A DNA stretch of 59,209 bases from Clostridiales bacterium (GTDB lineage Bacteria; Bacillota; Clostridia; Christensenellales; Aristaeellaceae), in contig DUQF01000018.1 of NCBI GenBank assembly GCA_012837965.1, positions 1-59,209 on the forward strand, in the 5' to 3' direction. Below, piece by piece: positions 1 through 7,958 of the stretch. A program made the translations under genes and the position numbers. The notes beneath the pieces are model-generated. The model saw only the letters and a list, made by a program, of their open reading frames with translations, was not told the origin of the DNA and searched no databases. Positions within the stretch are counted from its first letter, which is position 1, and each line of letters starts with the position of its first letter.

Positions 1-84
1 CCGACATTAACATCATCGGCAAATTCGCCCGTGTGACAAGCTTAATGTCTGGAAACCCTTTATTTATCAGTGTTTTGAATACCC
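1..84. other. Window edge, no callable gene
   Basis: Both strands have a short frame without stops running off the window edge: on plus from base 3, and on minus just beyond the rlmD stop. Neither shows a recognisable motif, ribosome binding site or start. It may be the end of a neighbouring gene or plain spacer, and I cannot decide which. Confidence 0.2.
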
Positions 85-1437
85 CTACTTCTCAACCCTT
101 GACATCAATGTCACGCACTCAACGTGCTCCGTCTGCGGGAACATATCAACGGGCTGGCACATGGTAGGGGAGAAGCCATGCTTTGCCAGATAGGCGCAGT
201 CTCTGGCTTGGGTTGCGGGATAGCAACTAATATATACGATTTTGTTGGCGTCCGACGCGATGACGGCGTCCAGCACCTTGGTATCAACACCTTTGCGGGG
301 CGGGTCAAGCAGTACAATGGAGGGGCGGAAACCACCCTTGACCATAGCGGGCAAAAGTTCTTCGGCGGCGCCTGTAAAAAACTTAGCGTTATCAATCTGA
401 TTATTGATGGCGTTTTTCTTTGCGTCTTCCACAGCGGACGGTACAATTTCAATGCCTACGACCTCCTTGGCGTATGGCGCAAACAACAGCGATAGGGTAC
501 CTGTGCCGCAGTAAATATCGGCGACAATATCATTTTTGGTTACGCCGGACATTTCAAGGGCAGCGCTGAACAGGCGTTCCGCTTGCAGTGTATTTACTTG
601 AAAGAAGCTGTGAGGGGAAAGGCGAAAGTTGATGCCAAGGAGCTGCTCTTTTAGATGGCATTGCCCCCAAATATTTTCTGATTCATTTCCTAAAATCACA
701 TTTCCTTTATCTTGGTTAATGCTCAGGTTTACAGAAACCAGCCTCTCAAAATCAGCAAGGTTTTCAAGCAGCCTGTCCTGATGCGGTAGCTTTTGTCCGT
801 TAATAACCAAGGTAAGCATGCTCTCTCCCTTTTGATTGACACGAGTTACTATGTGCCGAAGTAACCCTTGGCCTGTATTTTCATCGTAGGCGGATAATCC
901 GCATTCATTTGCCCAAGACAAAACCCGATTGCTAAGCGTTATGCTTTGCGCCATGGAGATGGGGCAGTCTTTTACTTTAATTAAGCGATGGCTGCGTGGG
1001 GCATAAAAGCCGGCATATAGCTTGCCGTTTTTGTCTTGCGAAACGGGCATGGATGTCTTGTTACGGTAACCGAAGGGTTTGTCGGCGGCAATCACGGGTA
1101 AAACGGTCACGGACAGCTTTGCAATGCGCTCAAAATAATCGCGGACTGCTTGCTGCTTGTACCTTAGTGTAGCTTCATAGGTGATGTGCTGGCAGGAACA
1201 ACCGCCGCACTTTTCAAAATGCGCACACACAGGGTAGGTACGTTCAAGGGAAGGATTTACTATTTCGAGCGCCTTGGCAAATGCATGTCGTTTTTTTACG
1301 CTTAACACATGCCCAAGCACCTTTTCGCCCGGCAACGTAAAGGGTATAAAGGTTACCCGCCCATGATGGACGGCAATGCCTGAAAAGTCACTACTCATGC
1401 GCTCGATTTCAAAAGTCAGCCGATCGTTTTTGTTCAC
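85..1437 (-). CDS. rlmD: 23S rRNA (uracil-5-)-methyltransferase, RumA/RlmD family
   Basis: A 450-residue SAM-dependent enzyme that makes 5-methyluridine in 23S rRNA. An N-terminal TRAM-like RNA-binding domain is followed by an iron-sulfur cysteine cluster (CAHFEKCGGC, then Cys in VKDCP), the SAM loop DIYCGTGTLSLLF, LDPPRKG, the nucleophile loop YISCYPATQARD and a C-terminal HVECV carrying the likely general base. I chose the GTG at 1437, not the more upstream ATG at 1485. AAGGAG (1444-1449) sits six bases before the GTG, and a promoter -10 (1466-1471) lies inside the upstream extension. Bacillota homologues can modify one or two uridines (RlmCD), so the exact target site is not readable here. 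It lies behind the liv operon but is separated from it by a terminator. Confidence 0.9.
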   Translation of the reverse strand: MNKNDRLTFEIERMSSDFSGIAVHHGRVTFIPFTLPGEKVLGHVLSVKKRHAFAKALEIVNPSLERTYPVCAHFEKCGGCSCQHITYEATLRYKQQAVRDYFERIAKLSVTVLPVIAADKPFGYRNKTSMPVSQDKNGKLYAGFYAPRSHRLIKVKDCPISMAQSITLSNRVLSWANECGLSAYDENTGQGLLRHIVTRVNQKGESMLTLVINGQKLPHQDRLLENLADFERLVSVNLSINQDKGNVILGNESENIWGQCHLKEQLLGINFRLSPHSFFQVNTLQAERLFSAALEMSGVTKNDIVADIYCGTGTLSLLFAPYAKEVVGIEIVPSAVEDAKKNAINNQIDNAKFFTGAAEELLPAMVKGGFRPSIVLLDPPRKGVDTKVLDAVIASDANKIVYISCYPATQARDCAYLAKHGFSPTMCQPVDMFPQTEHVECVTLMSRVEK

Positions 1438-1465
1438 AAAAAACTCCTTCAAATTCAATGCAACC

Positions 1466-1494
1466 ATTATATGTTTTTTTGTCACAATCTACAA
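1466..1494 (-). promoter_or_regulatory. Promoter of rlmD
   Basis: TTGTAG (1489-1494), a 17-base spacer and TATAAT (1466-1471), read on minus. The expected transcript start near 1459 leaves only the GTG at 1437 as a usable start. Confidence 0.6.
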
Positions 1495-1495
1495 G

Positions 1496-1516
1496 AAAAG
1501 GCCCCGTTTAGGAGCC
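1496..1516 (-). terminator. Terminator of the liv operon
   Basis: On minus, GGCTCC-TAAAC-GGGGCC forms a six-pair stem (one G-U) followed by TTTT. It lies about 30 bases after the livF stop and just before the rlmD promoter. Confidence 0.6.
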
Positions 1517-1544
1517 ATTCAATAAAAAATATTTTGTTGCCGGT

Positions 1545-2252
1545 CTATGCGATACCCAAGTAAGCCTTTTTAACCAATTCGTTATTAAGCAGGTCTTGCG
1601 ACTTGCCTTCGGCGATAATTTTACCTGTTTCAAGCACATATCCACGGTGGGAAACGGACAGCGCCATATTGGCGTTTTGTTCAACCAGCAGTACGGTAGT
1701 ACCGGCTTCGTTGATAGTTTTGATGATTTCGAAAATTTCGCTTACCAAAATGGGGGAAAGCCCCATGGAGGGTTCATCCATCATCAAAAGCTTGGGGCTG
1801 GACATAAGGGCACGGCCAATGGCCAGCATTTGCTGTTCACCGCCTGACAGGGTACCCGCAAGCTGGTGCCTGCGTTCCTTTAACCTTGGGAATTGTTCAT
1901 AAACCCTGTCCCGGTCACGCCTTATTTGGGCAGTATCTTTGCGGAAAAAAGCGCCCATTTCTAAGTTTTCTTTTACGCTCATTCTGGCAAAAACACGTCT
2001 GCCTTCAGGTACTTGCGAAAGGCCGTATTGCGGCAGAAGGTGGGGAGCGGTATTAGTAATAGAGTTACCGTTAAAAATAATGTCGCCGGTTTTAATCGGC
2101 AGAATCCGTGAAATGGCACAAAGGATGGATGTTTTGCCCGCTCCGTTTGCTCCGATGAGGGTGACGATTTCACCTTCTTCTACATGAAAGGAGATGCCGT
2201 GCAGGGCATGAATGGCGCCAAAATATAGGCTTAAATCTTTGACTATCAGCAT
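1545..2252 (-). CDS. livF: Branched-chain amino-acid ABC transporter ATPase LivF
   Basis: A 235-residue cytoplasmic ABC ATPase, one of two that power high-affinity uptake of leucine, isoleucine and valine. Walker A is GANGAGKTS near residue 33, the signature is LSGGEQQMLAIGRAL, and Walker B is LLMMDEPSMGL. The switch histidine expected near LLVEQN is replaced by Gln-Asn, which is usual for LivF. The ATG at 2252 has AAGGAGG close upstream and overlaps the end of the livM/G fusion by seven bases, so translation is probably coupled. It is the last gene of the liv operon. Substrate is inferred from family; amides or other amino acids are possible. Confidence 0.93.
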   Translation of the reverse strand: MLIVKDLSLYFGAIHALHGISFHVEEGEIVTLIGANGAGKTSILCAISRILPIKTGDIIFNGNSITNTAPHLLPQYGLSQVPEGRRVFARMSVKENLEMGAFFRKDTAQIRRDRDRVYEQFPRLKERRHQLAGTLSGGEQQMLAIGRALMSSPKLLMMDEPSMGLSPILVSEIFEIIKTINEAGTTVLLVEQNANMALSVSHRGYVLETGKIIAEGKSQDLLNNELVKKAYLGIA

Positions 2253-4102
2253 GCTTTATCCTCCTTGTTGTCCTTGTTGCTCATGCCCAGATAGGCGGTT
2301 ATCACTTCTTCGTTGGATGCTATTTCTTCGGGCGTACCCTCTGCGATGACATGACCGTAGTTGAGCACATAGATACGCTCACAAATGCCCATAACAAGTG
2401 ACATATCGTGTTCGATTAGGAGGATGGCAACGGAGAAGCGGGTACGAATGCGGCGAATAGTATCCATGAGCTCGGCGGTTTCTGTGGGGTTCATGCCGGC
2501 AGCCGGCTCATCCAGCAAGAGTACCTTGGGGTTGGTGGCAAGGGCACGGCAAATTTCAAGCTTGCGTTGCATACCGTAGGGCAAAGAGGCGGCGTTTTCG
2601 TCGGCCACATCGTCCATATCAAAGACATGTAAAAGCTCCCGCGCGCGAATATCAATGCCCCTTTCCTCGCTGTCATAACGGCTGGCCCTGGTAATGCCGC
2701 TCAGGGGCGAATAAGTCATGCGGGTGTGAAAGGCAACCTTGACGTTTTCAAGCACGGTCATGGATTTAAAAAGGCGGATGTTTTGGAAGGTACGGGCAAT
2801 GCCGCTGGAGGCGATTTCATAGGTGGATTTACCGACAATGTCTTTTCCAAGCAAGGTAATGGAGCCGCAAGTCGGTACATAAACGCCTTGGAGCATGTTA
2901 AACACCGTGGTTTTACCGGCGCCGTTTGGACCGATGAGACCGACGATTTCGTCGTTCATTACGTGCAGGTTAATATTTTCTGCCGCCACCAAGCCGCCAA
3001 AGCGGATTCCCAGATTTTCAACCGTCAGCACAGGCTTTCCTTCCCACACGTCATAGTTGGGAACAAAGGGGAGCTTGGGCTTTCTTTCTTTTCTTACGAA
3101 TTTTTTGGCAAGGAATTTTTGTATTTTATGCACGGTTTTAGATAAGGAAAACTCCTTGGTGCCAAGCAAGCCCGAGGGGCGGAAAATCATCATCAGAATT
3201 AAGGTGAGGGAGTAGATGACCATGCGCCAATCGGCAAAACCACGCAAAAACTCCGGCAGCGATACAAGGATGGCCGAAGACACGATGGAGCCCGTAATTG
3301 AACCCATCCCGCCCAAAACCACCATGACCAGATACTCAATGGAGCGGTTAAAGTCGAAGTGGCGGGGAGTTAAAAGGCCGATTTGGTGCGCGTATAAGCC
3401 GCCCGCTATGCCGGCGAAAAAAGCGCCGAGAGTAAAAGCGAAAAGCTTATAGTAGGTAGTTGGAATGCCGGCGGCTTCCGAGGCAATCTCGTTTTCACGG
3501 ATGGATAGAATGGCCCGTCCATGTCTTGATCTGCCTAAGGTGAAAGTGATGGTAACGACTATGACCATCAGCCAAAAAACTACGCCAAACTGAATAGCGG
3601 CGGACATTTTTTTGTCGACCGCAAGGGCACGGGACATACGGGTAATACGGGAAAGACCGGCGGCGCCGCCGGTGATGTTCAGGTTTTCCACCACTACGCG
3701 AATGATTTCACCAAAGCCCAGCGTGACAATGGCCAGGTAATCTCCCTTTAAGCGTAGGGCGGGCATGCCGATTAAAAAGCCGAACAGCGCAGCTAAAATT
3801 CCACCGGCAAGGAGCGCGATTGCAAGTGAAAAAGCGAAGGGCATATCAGGTAGCGACTTGGTGATGATGCCGGCAGTATAGGCTCCAACGGACATGAAGC
3901 CTGCATGCCCAAGCGCAAGCTGACCTAAAAGCCCGCTGGTGATATTCAGGGACACCGCCATAATAATGCTGATGCCGACAGTTACTAATATATTTGAATA
4001 GTAGTTATTCATCTGTCCTGAGCGGATAAAGGAAAACAATATAATAAATATAATAAACAGAGAAAAGAAGTTCAGTAAGCTTGCGTTCCGTCTATTTCTC
4101 AT
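2246..4102 (-). CDS. livM: Fused LivM permease-LivG ATPase
   Basis: A 618-residue protein joining two subunits that are usually separate. Residues ~1-320 are a LivM-type permease with about eight to ten hydrophobic helices and the family segment SGLLGQLALGHAGF. After a basic linker (~325-355) comes a complete LivG ATPase: Walker A GPNGAGKTT, a Q-loop at RTFQNIRLF, signature LPYGMQRKLEICRAL, Walker B LLLDEPAAGMNP and the switch histidine in LLIEHDMSLV. The reading frame is unbroken, with no Met or ribosome site at the junction, so this is a true fusion and not two overlapping genes. The start at 4102 is preceded by GAAGGTG. It sits between livH and livF and is expected to give both a membrane and a nucleotide-binding half. 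Confidence 0.93.
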   Translation of the reverse strand: MRNRRNASLLNFFSLFIIFIILFSFIRSGQMNNYYSNILVTVGISIIMAVSLNITSGLLGQLALGHAGFMSVGAYTAGIITKSLPDMPFAFSLAIALLAGGILAALFGFLIGMPALRLKGDYLAIVTLGFGEIIRVVVENLNITGGAAGLSRITRMSRALAVDKKMSAAIQFGVVFWLMVIVVTITFTLGRSRHGRAILSIRENEIASEAAGIPTTYYKLFAFTLGAFFAGIAGGLYAHQIGLLTPRHFDFNRSIEYLVMVVLGGMGSITGSIVSSAILVSLPEFLRGFADWRMVIYSLTLILMMIFRPSGLLGTKEFSLSKTVHKIQKFLAKKFVRKERKPKLPFVPNYDVWEGKPVLTVENLGIRFGGLVAAENINLHVMNDEIVGLIGPNGAGKTTVFNMLQGVYVPTCGSITLLGKDIVGKSTYEIASSGIARTFQNIRLFKSMTVLENVKVAFHTRMTYSPLSGITRASRYDSEERGIDIRARELLHVFDMDDVADENAASLPYGMQRKLEICRALATNPKVLLLDEPAAGMNPTETAELMDTIRRIRTRFSVAILLIEHDMSLVMGICERIYVLNYGHVIAEGTPEEIASNEEVITAYLGMSNKDNKEDKAC

Positions 4103-4105
4103 TGA

Positions 4106-4984
4106 TTACACCTTCTCTCTTGTTTTTGTTCCAAGCAAGCCTGCCGGCTTAAACAACAGCACTATAATAAGGATACCATAAACAATAGCATCACTCATAC
4201 GGGAGGAAATATAAGCCTTGGCAAGACTTTCGGCGATGCCTAAGATAAAGCCGCCAAGCATAGCGCCGGGGATGAGGCCGATGCCACCAAGCACTGCTGC
4301 AATAAATGCCTTGATACCGGGCAGTGAGCCAAGCGTCGGAGCAACGGAAGGATAGGCAATGCAGTAAAGCAGCGAGCCGATGGCGGCAAGCCCGCTGCCA
4401 ATGGCAAAGGTGAGACTGATGATACGATTGACATGAATACCCATCAGTAAAGCTGTGCCGGTATCTTCACTGACTGCACGCATGGCTTTGCCCGCCTTGG
4501 TTGAGCTGACAAATATCTGTAAAAGAAACATCAGGCCTACGGATAAAACTACGGTTAGGAGGGTAGTAAAGGAAAGGTATAGTCCGCCCAAATTTAGTGC
4601 CGGCACGCTTAAAGTAATGGGATAGGGAATTGGGTTGGGCGAAAAAATCAGCTGCGCCACATTCTGCATGAGCATAGACACGCCGATAGCGGTAATCAGG
4701 GAAGAAATTCTGGGTGAGGAGCGCAATGGACGATAGGCGACCCTTTCAAGAATCACGCCGAAAACAACCGCAACAACAATGGATAGCAGCACGCTAAGCG
4801 CAGGAGATAGGCCAAGCTTTGTAATTCCTACAACGACGAGATATGCGCTTAACATGAGAATATCGCCATGGGCAAAATTGATGAGCTGGACAATGCCGTA
4901 GACCATCGTATAGCCAAGGGCGATGAGGGCGTAAATGCTACCGACGTGTATGCCGTTGAGCAATTGACTCAAAAACAAGGTCAT
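4106..4984 (-). CDS. livH: Branched-chain amino-acid ABC transporter permease LivH
   Basis: A 292-residue polytopic membrane permease that pairs with the LivM half of the neighbouring fusion. The family hallmarks are present: GSIYALIALGYTMVYG near the N terminus, LINFAHGDILML, and a C-terminal FKPAGLLGTK. I use the ATG at 4984, which has GAGGAGG about ten bases upstream, rather than the ATG at 5011 that precedes this ribosome site. It ends three bases before the fusion gene. The livK terminator hairpin lies directly upstream, so expression should be lower than that of the binding protein. Confidence 0.93.
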   Translation of the reverse strand: MTLFLSQLLNGIHVGSIYALIALGYTMVYGIVQLINFAHGDILMLSAYLVVVGITKLGLSPALSVLLSIVVAVVFGVILERVAYRPLRSSPRISSLITAIGVSMLMQNVAQLIFSPNPIPYPITLSVPALNLGGLYLSFTTLLTVVLSVGLMFLLQIFVSSTKAGKAMRAVSEDTGTALLMGIHVNRIISLTFAIGSGLAAIGSLLYCIAYPSVAPTLGSLPGIKAFIAAVLGGIGLIPGAMLGGFILGIAESLAKAYISSRMSDAIVYGILIIVLLFKPAGLLGTKTREKV

Positions 4985-5031
4985 CCGATTCAAGCCTCCT
5001 CTATAGGTCATATGGAAATAAATGAAAAGAC

Positions 5032-5063
5032 AAAAAAAGGGGAGGGGACAACCCCTCCCCTTT
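5032..5063 (-). terminator. Attenuating hairpin between livK and livH
   Basis: On minus, AAAGGGGAGGGG, a four-base loop and CCCCTCCCCTTT form a 12-pair stem continuing into a run of T (5032-5038). It lies within the operon, right after the livK stop. Confidence 0.85.
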
Positions 5064-5068
5064 AAAAA

Positions 5069-6208
5069 CTACTGTGCCGGCGCGAAACTCTCGATAAAGA
5101 TTTGCTTGCCTTCGGCGTTAAAGGTGGTAAAGAACACGCTCTTGATGGGGTCGTTATGCTCATCAAAGGTGATGCGGCCGGTGACGCACTCAAGATCTGT
5201 GGCTTTAATGGCGGCGGTAACGGCTTCATAATCACTGGGATCTTCGACTTTTCCCATGGCGTCAAAAAGTACGCGGGCGGCGTCATAAGCGGTGGCGATA
5301 AACGAAATATCAGGCTCCTGACCGAACTTTTTCCGATAGGCTGCCAAGAATGTTAGCGCCTGTTCGTTGGTTTCGGAGTTGGAGAAGTGGTCGGTATAAA
5401 CCATGTTGGTCAGCAAGGATTTATCGGTTATGGCTTTGACAATGTTGGAAATCCCGTCTCCGCCGTAATACTTCACATCAAGGCCAATTTCATTTGCCTG
5501 TGTCAGGATGAGGGCTGCCGCTTCACCGTAGTAGGGGAGGAAAACTGCTTCGGGCACTGCGTTTTTAATGTTGGTTAGCTGCGCTTTGAAATCCACGTCA
5601 TCTCCTGAGCCCGATTCGGTGGCAAGGATTTCTACGCCTTGGTTTTCACACTCCGCCTTAAAAGCATCATACAGGCCTTTAGAGTAAGGGTTGCCTTGAT
5701 CATAAAGGGCAGCAACCTTGGTAATACCCTGCGCTGCAATGTACTGGGCAATGACGGTTGCCTGGAAGGGATCCAGGAAACAGGTACGGAATACGCTGGG
5801 GCGACCGGTGGTGATTTCATAGTCCGTACCGGAGGCGGTAATCATCGGGATGCCTTCGTCGTTGCAGTATTCGGCGACTGCCTTACAAACAGGGGTAATC
5901 ACAGGGCCCAGAATGGCAACACAGCCGTCCAGCCCAATCAGCTTTTGAGCAGCCAACACGCCCTTGGACGCATCCCCTTGGCTGTCTTCGTAAATAACTT
6001 TAACAGGTACACCGTTGATACCGCCCTGTTCGTTAATCAGGTCGACATAGACTTCAATACCCTTTTTAACGCCTTCGCCGTATTGGGACCCGCGTCCCGT
6101 CAACACGCCGATGAAACCAACTTTAATGTTCTCTTCTGCGGTAGCTGTGGGAATGAATATGCTTAGCATCATCACACAGCTCAGGATAATGGCTACAAAT
6201 TTCTTCAT
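5069..6208 (-). CDS. livK: Branched-chain amino-acid ABC transporter substrate-binding protein
   Basis: A 379-residue type I periplasmic-binding-fold protein (Leu/Ile/Val-binding family). A signal peptide of about 24 residues ends near TATA-EE; the mature part starts IKVGFIGVLTGRG, typical of LivJ/LivK. Characteristic segments include AILGPVITPVCKAVA, the ligand-binding stretch around MITASGTDYEIT, and a C-terminal EAVTAAIKATD. Start ATG at 6208 has AAGGAGG upstream. It is the first gene of the operon behind a strong promoter. Oddity: a monoderm would usually anchor this protein as a lipoprotein, but the only early Cys (residue 11, after Ile-Leu-Ser) is a poor and very N-terminal lipobox. Either it is released, held by the uncleaved signal, or the signal is atypical. 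Confidence 0.92.
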   Translation of the reverse strand: MKKFVAIILSCVMMLSIFIPTATAEENIKVGFIGVLTGRGSQYGEGVKKGIEVYVDLINEQGGINGVPVKVIYEDSQGDASKGVLAAQKLIGLDGCVAILGPVITPVCKAVAEYCNDEGIPMITASGTDYEITTGRPSVFRTCFLDPFQATVIAQYIAAQGITKVAALYDQGNPYSKGLYDAFKAECENQGVEILATESGSGDDVDFKAQLTNIKNAVPEAVFLPYYGEAAALILTQANEIGLDVKYYGGDGISNIVKAITDKSLLTNMVYTDHFSNSETNEQALTFLAAYRKKFGQEPDISFIATAYDAARVLFDAMGKVEDPSDYEAVTAAIKATDLECVTGRITFDEHNDPIKSVFFTTFNAEGKQIFIESFAPAQ

Positions 6209-6243
6209 TCTTCAAATCCTCCTTAATAAAAGAATATTAACTT

Positions 6244-6272
6244 AATATAAGGGACAGTATAAGTAATTTCAA
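6244..6272 (-). promoter_or_regulatory. Promoter of the liv operon
   Basis: On minus, TTGAAA (6267-6272), a 17-base spacer and TATATT (6244-6249), about 36 bases before the livK start. No clear CodY box was recognised nearby. Confidence 0.7.
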
Positions 6273-6361
6273 TGGAAGTATTGTATTTTTTTTGTGCTTT
6301 TTTGTATATGCCACATGATATTTGCAGATAGTATGTATTTTTATTAAAAGCGATGCCTTTC

Positions 6362-6390
6362 TTGACGGTTCAATGGCGTCCCTATATAAT
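6362..6390 (+). promoter_or_regulatory. Promoter of the HAD phosphatase gene
   Basis: TTGACG (6362-6367), 17 bases, TATAAT (6385-6390). The leader to the TTG start at 6478 is about 80 bases, with no obvious strong structure. Confidence 0.75.
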
Positions 6391-6477
6391 CTGATTGGCG
6401 TTTATGAAAGGTCGAACCCGATGCTTTACTAAAAGCCAAGTGTTTCTTTTTAAAAATGCTGTTTTCCGGAGGTTTTT

Positions 6478-7299
6478 TTGAATAATAAGATAAAGCTTAT
6501 CGCTGCTGATATGGATGGAACACTGTTGGATCCTGAAGGGAAAATAACCAAGCGTACTGCGCAAACTATTATGAAGGCGCAGGAAAAAGGCCTGGTATTT
6601 GTTCCCTGTACGGGGCGTTTTCCTGAAAATGCTTTGCTTGTTGTGGAAAAATACGGGCTTTCTTGTCCCATAATCGGTCTTAATGGTACCGCTATCCGTA
6701 CGGAAAATGAGGTGCTTTACCAGAAGTTTATGGACGAGAAATTAGCGCAAGCCATTTTGGATACCTTAGAGCGCCTTGGGTCAGTGTATTATTTGTTTTG
6801 TGAAGACTATATTGCCGTCAGGCGCAAGGGAGCGCTGCACCATAGTCAAGCCGAGTTTGGAGAGCAGGCGTTTAAGCGTTACGGTCTTACATTCGCAAAT
6901 GGCGATGAAAGCGGACTTCGTGCGCCGATTGACAAGGTGTATAAATTTTATGTTTATGAAGATGAGCTGAGTTGCCCGCTTACGCAAGCCATAGAGGCTC
7001 TTGAACACTTGCCGGGAATAGGTATTACCAGGTCAAGCGCCACCAACTTTGAATTGATGGATCAAAGCGTTAGCAAGACTACAGGGCTTATTGTACTATC
7101 CCAAATACTTGGTATCCGCAAGGAAGAAATCATGGCTATCGGGGATTATGACAACGACATTGAAATGATTGCCTATGCCGGACTTGGCGTTGCGATGGGC
7201 AATGCGGTGCCGGAAGTTAAAAAAGCCGCCGATGTGATTACACTTGATAATCAGAACGACGGCGTTGCTCACGCGATTGAGAAATATTGTTTATTATAA
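6478..7299 (+). CDS. Cof-type HAD-superfamily phosphatase
   Basis: A 273-residue HAD hydrolase of the Cof/YidA class (type IIB cap), a group acting on sugar phosphates, flavin nucleotides and similar small phosphates. Motif I is ADMDGTLLD with the nucleophile Asp near residue 10; motif II is PCTGR; motif IV is IAIGDYDNDIEMI, followed by GVAMGNAVPEVKKAAD. The start is the TTG at 6478, placed five bases after GGAGG. It is monocistronic behind a strong promoter and converges with the yigZ gene only 17 bases away, with no terminator between. The substrate cannot be told from sequence. Confidence 0.9.
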   Translation: MNNKIKLIAADMDGTLLDPEGKITKRTAQTIMKAQEKGLVFVPCTGRFPENALLVVEKYGLSCPIIGLNGTAIRTENEVLYQKFMDEKLAQAILDTLERLGSVYYLFCEDYIAVRRKGALHHSQAEFGEQAFKRYGLTFANGDESGLRAPIDKVYKFYVYEDELSCPLTQAIEALEHLPGIGITRSSATNFELMDQSVSKTTGLIVLSQILGIRKEEIMAIGDYDNDIEMIAYAGLGVAMGNAVPEVKKAADVITLDNQNDGVAHAIEKYCLL

Positions 7300-7316
7300 A
7301 ATATATTGAAGAAAAC

Positions 7317-7958
7317 CTAAAGCGGTAGGTAGTAACCGTTATCGCTTATAAATGTTATGGTCTGTTGCAGGGCTTCCTCCAGCAATTTTTGGGCTTTGGG
7401 GAAATCCTCTTCTTTTAGTGAAAAAGAAGCGATCACTTCTTCCAGATACTCCTGCGAACAGTTCAAGAAAATATCGTTGTAGTCATTAAATAGACGCTGA
7501 ACGCTGCCCCAGAGGGAGTAATGGATGCGCAAACTATTTGGATAAACCCATTGCATGGTTACAATGTTGGCGCTTTCTAAAGCCAAGGAAGTTGTGCCCG
7601 AATATGCCCGAACAAGCCCGCCCGTTCCAAGGAGCACGCCGCCAAAATAGCGGGTAACGGCCGCTACGACATTAACAAGCTTCGCTCCCTCCAAGACACT
7701 AAGAATCGGTCGCCCGGCTGTGCCGGAAGGTTCTCCATCATCGTTTGAACGGGCGATGGGGATGGCTTTCCCTACAACAAAAGCGGAGCAAACATGCCTC
7801 GAAGCGGAATGCGATTTACGGATGCCGGCAATAAATTCCCTTGCTTCTTCTTCCGAAGTTACAGGAGCCAAATCACAGATAAAGCGGCTTTTTTCAATGG
7901 TTTGCTCCACCGTAACCGGGGCGGTGATGGTCTTATAGGCAGGGATATTAACGGCCAT
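7317..7958 (-). CDS. yigZ: YigZ/IMPACT family protein
   Basis: A 213-residue protein of the UPF0029/IMPACT family. The N-terminal domain shows KSRFICDLAPV, ASRHVCSAFVVG, DDGEPSGTAGRPIL and VTRYFGGVLLGTGGL, the family signature; the C-terminal ~70 residues form the small YigZ-type ferredoxin-like domain. In eukaryotes IMPACT modulates Gcn2 signalling; the bacterial function is not established, although RNA or ribosome binding has been suggested. It overlaps the upstream aminotransferase stop by 11 bases, so the two are probably cotranscribed. The ATG at 7958 follows AAGGAG. Confidence 0.9.
   Translation of the reverse strand: MAVNIPAYKTITAPVTVEQTIEKSRFICDLAPVTSEEEAREFIAGIRKSHSASRHVCSAFVVGKAIPIARSNDDGEPSGTAGRPILSVLEGAKLVNVVAAVTRYFGGVLLGTGGLVRAYSGTTSLALESANIVTMQWVYPNSLRIHYSLWGSVQRLFNDYNDIFLNCSQEYLEEVIASFSLKEEDFPKAQKLLEEALQQTITFISDNGYYLPL

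Noticed and set aside
2246-4102. Frameshift or misassembly joining livM and livG
   Set aside because: The frame is continuous through a plausible basic linker with no start or ribosome site at the junction, and both halves are complete.
5639-6166. 175-residue open frame on plus, antisense to livK
   Set aside because: It lies entirely within livK, has no ribosome site and no recognisable domain; a shadow frame.
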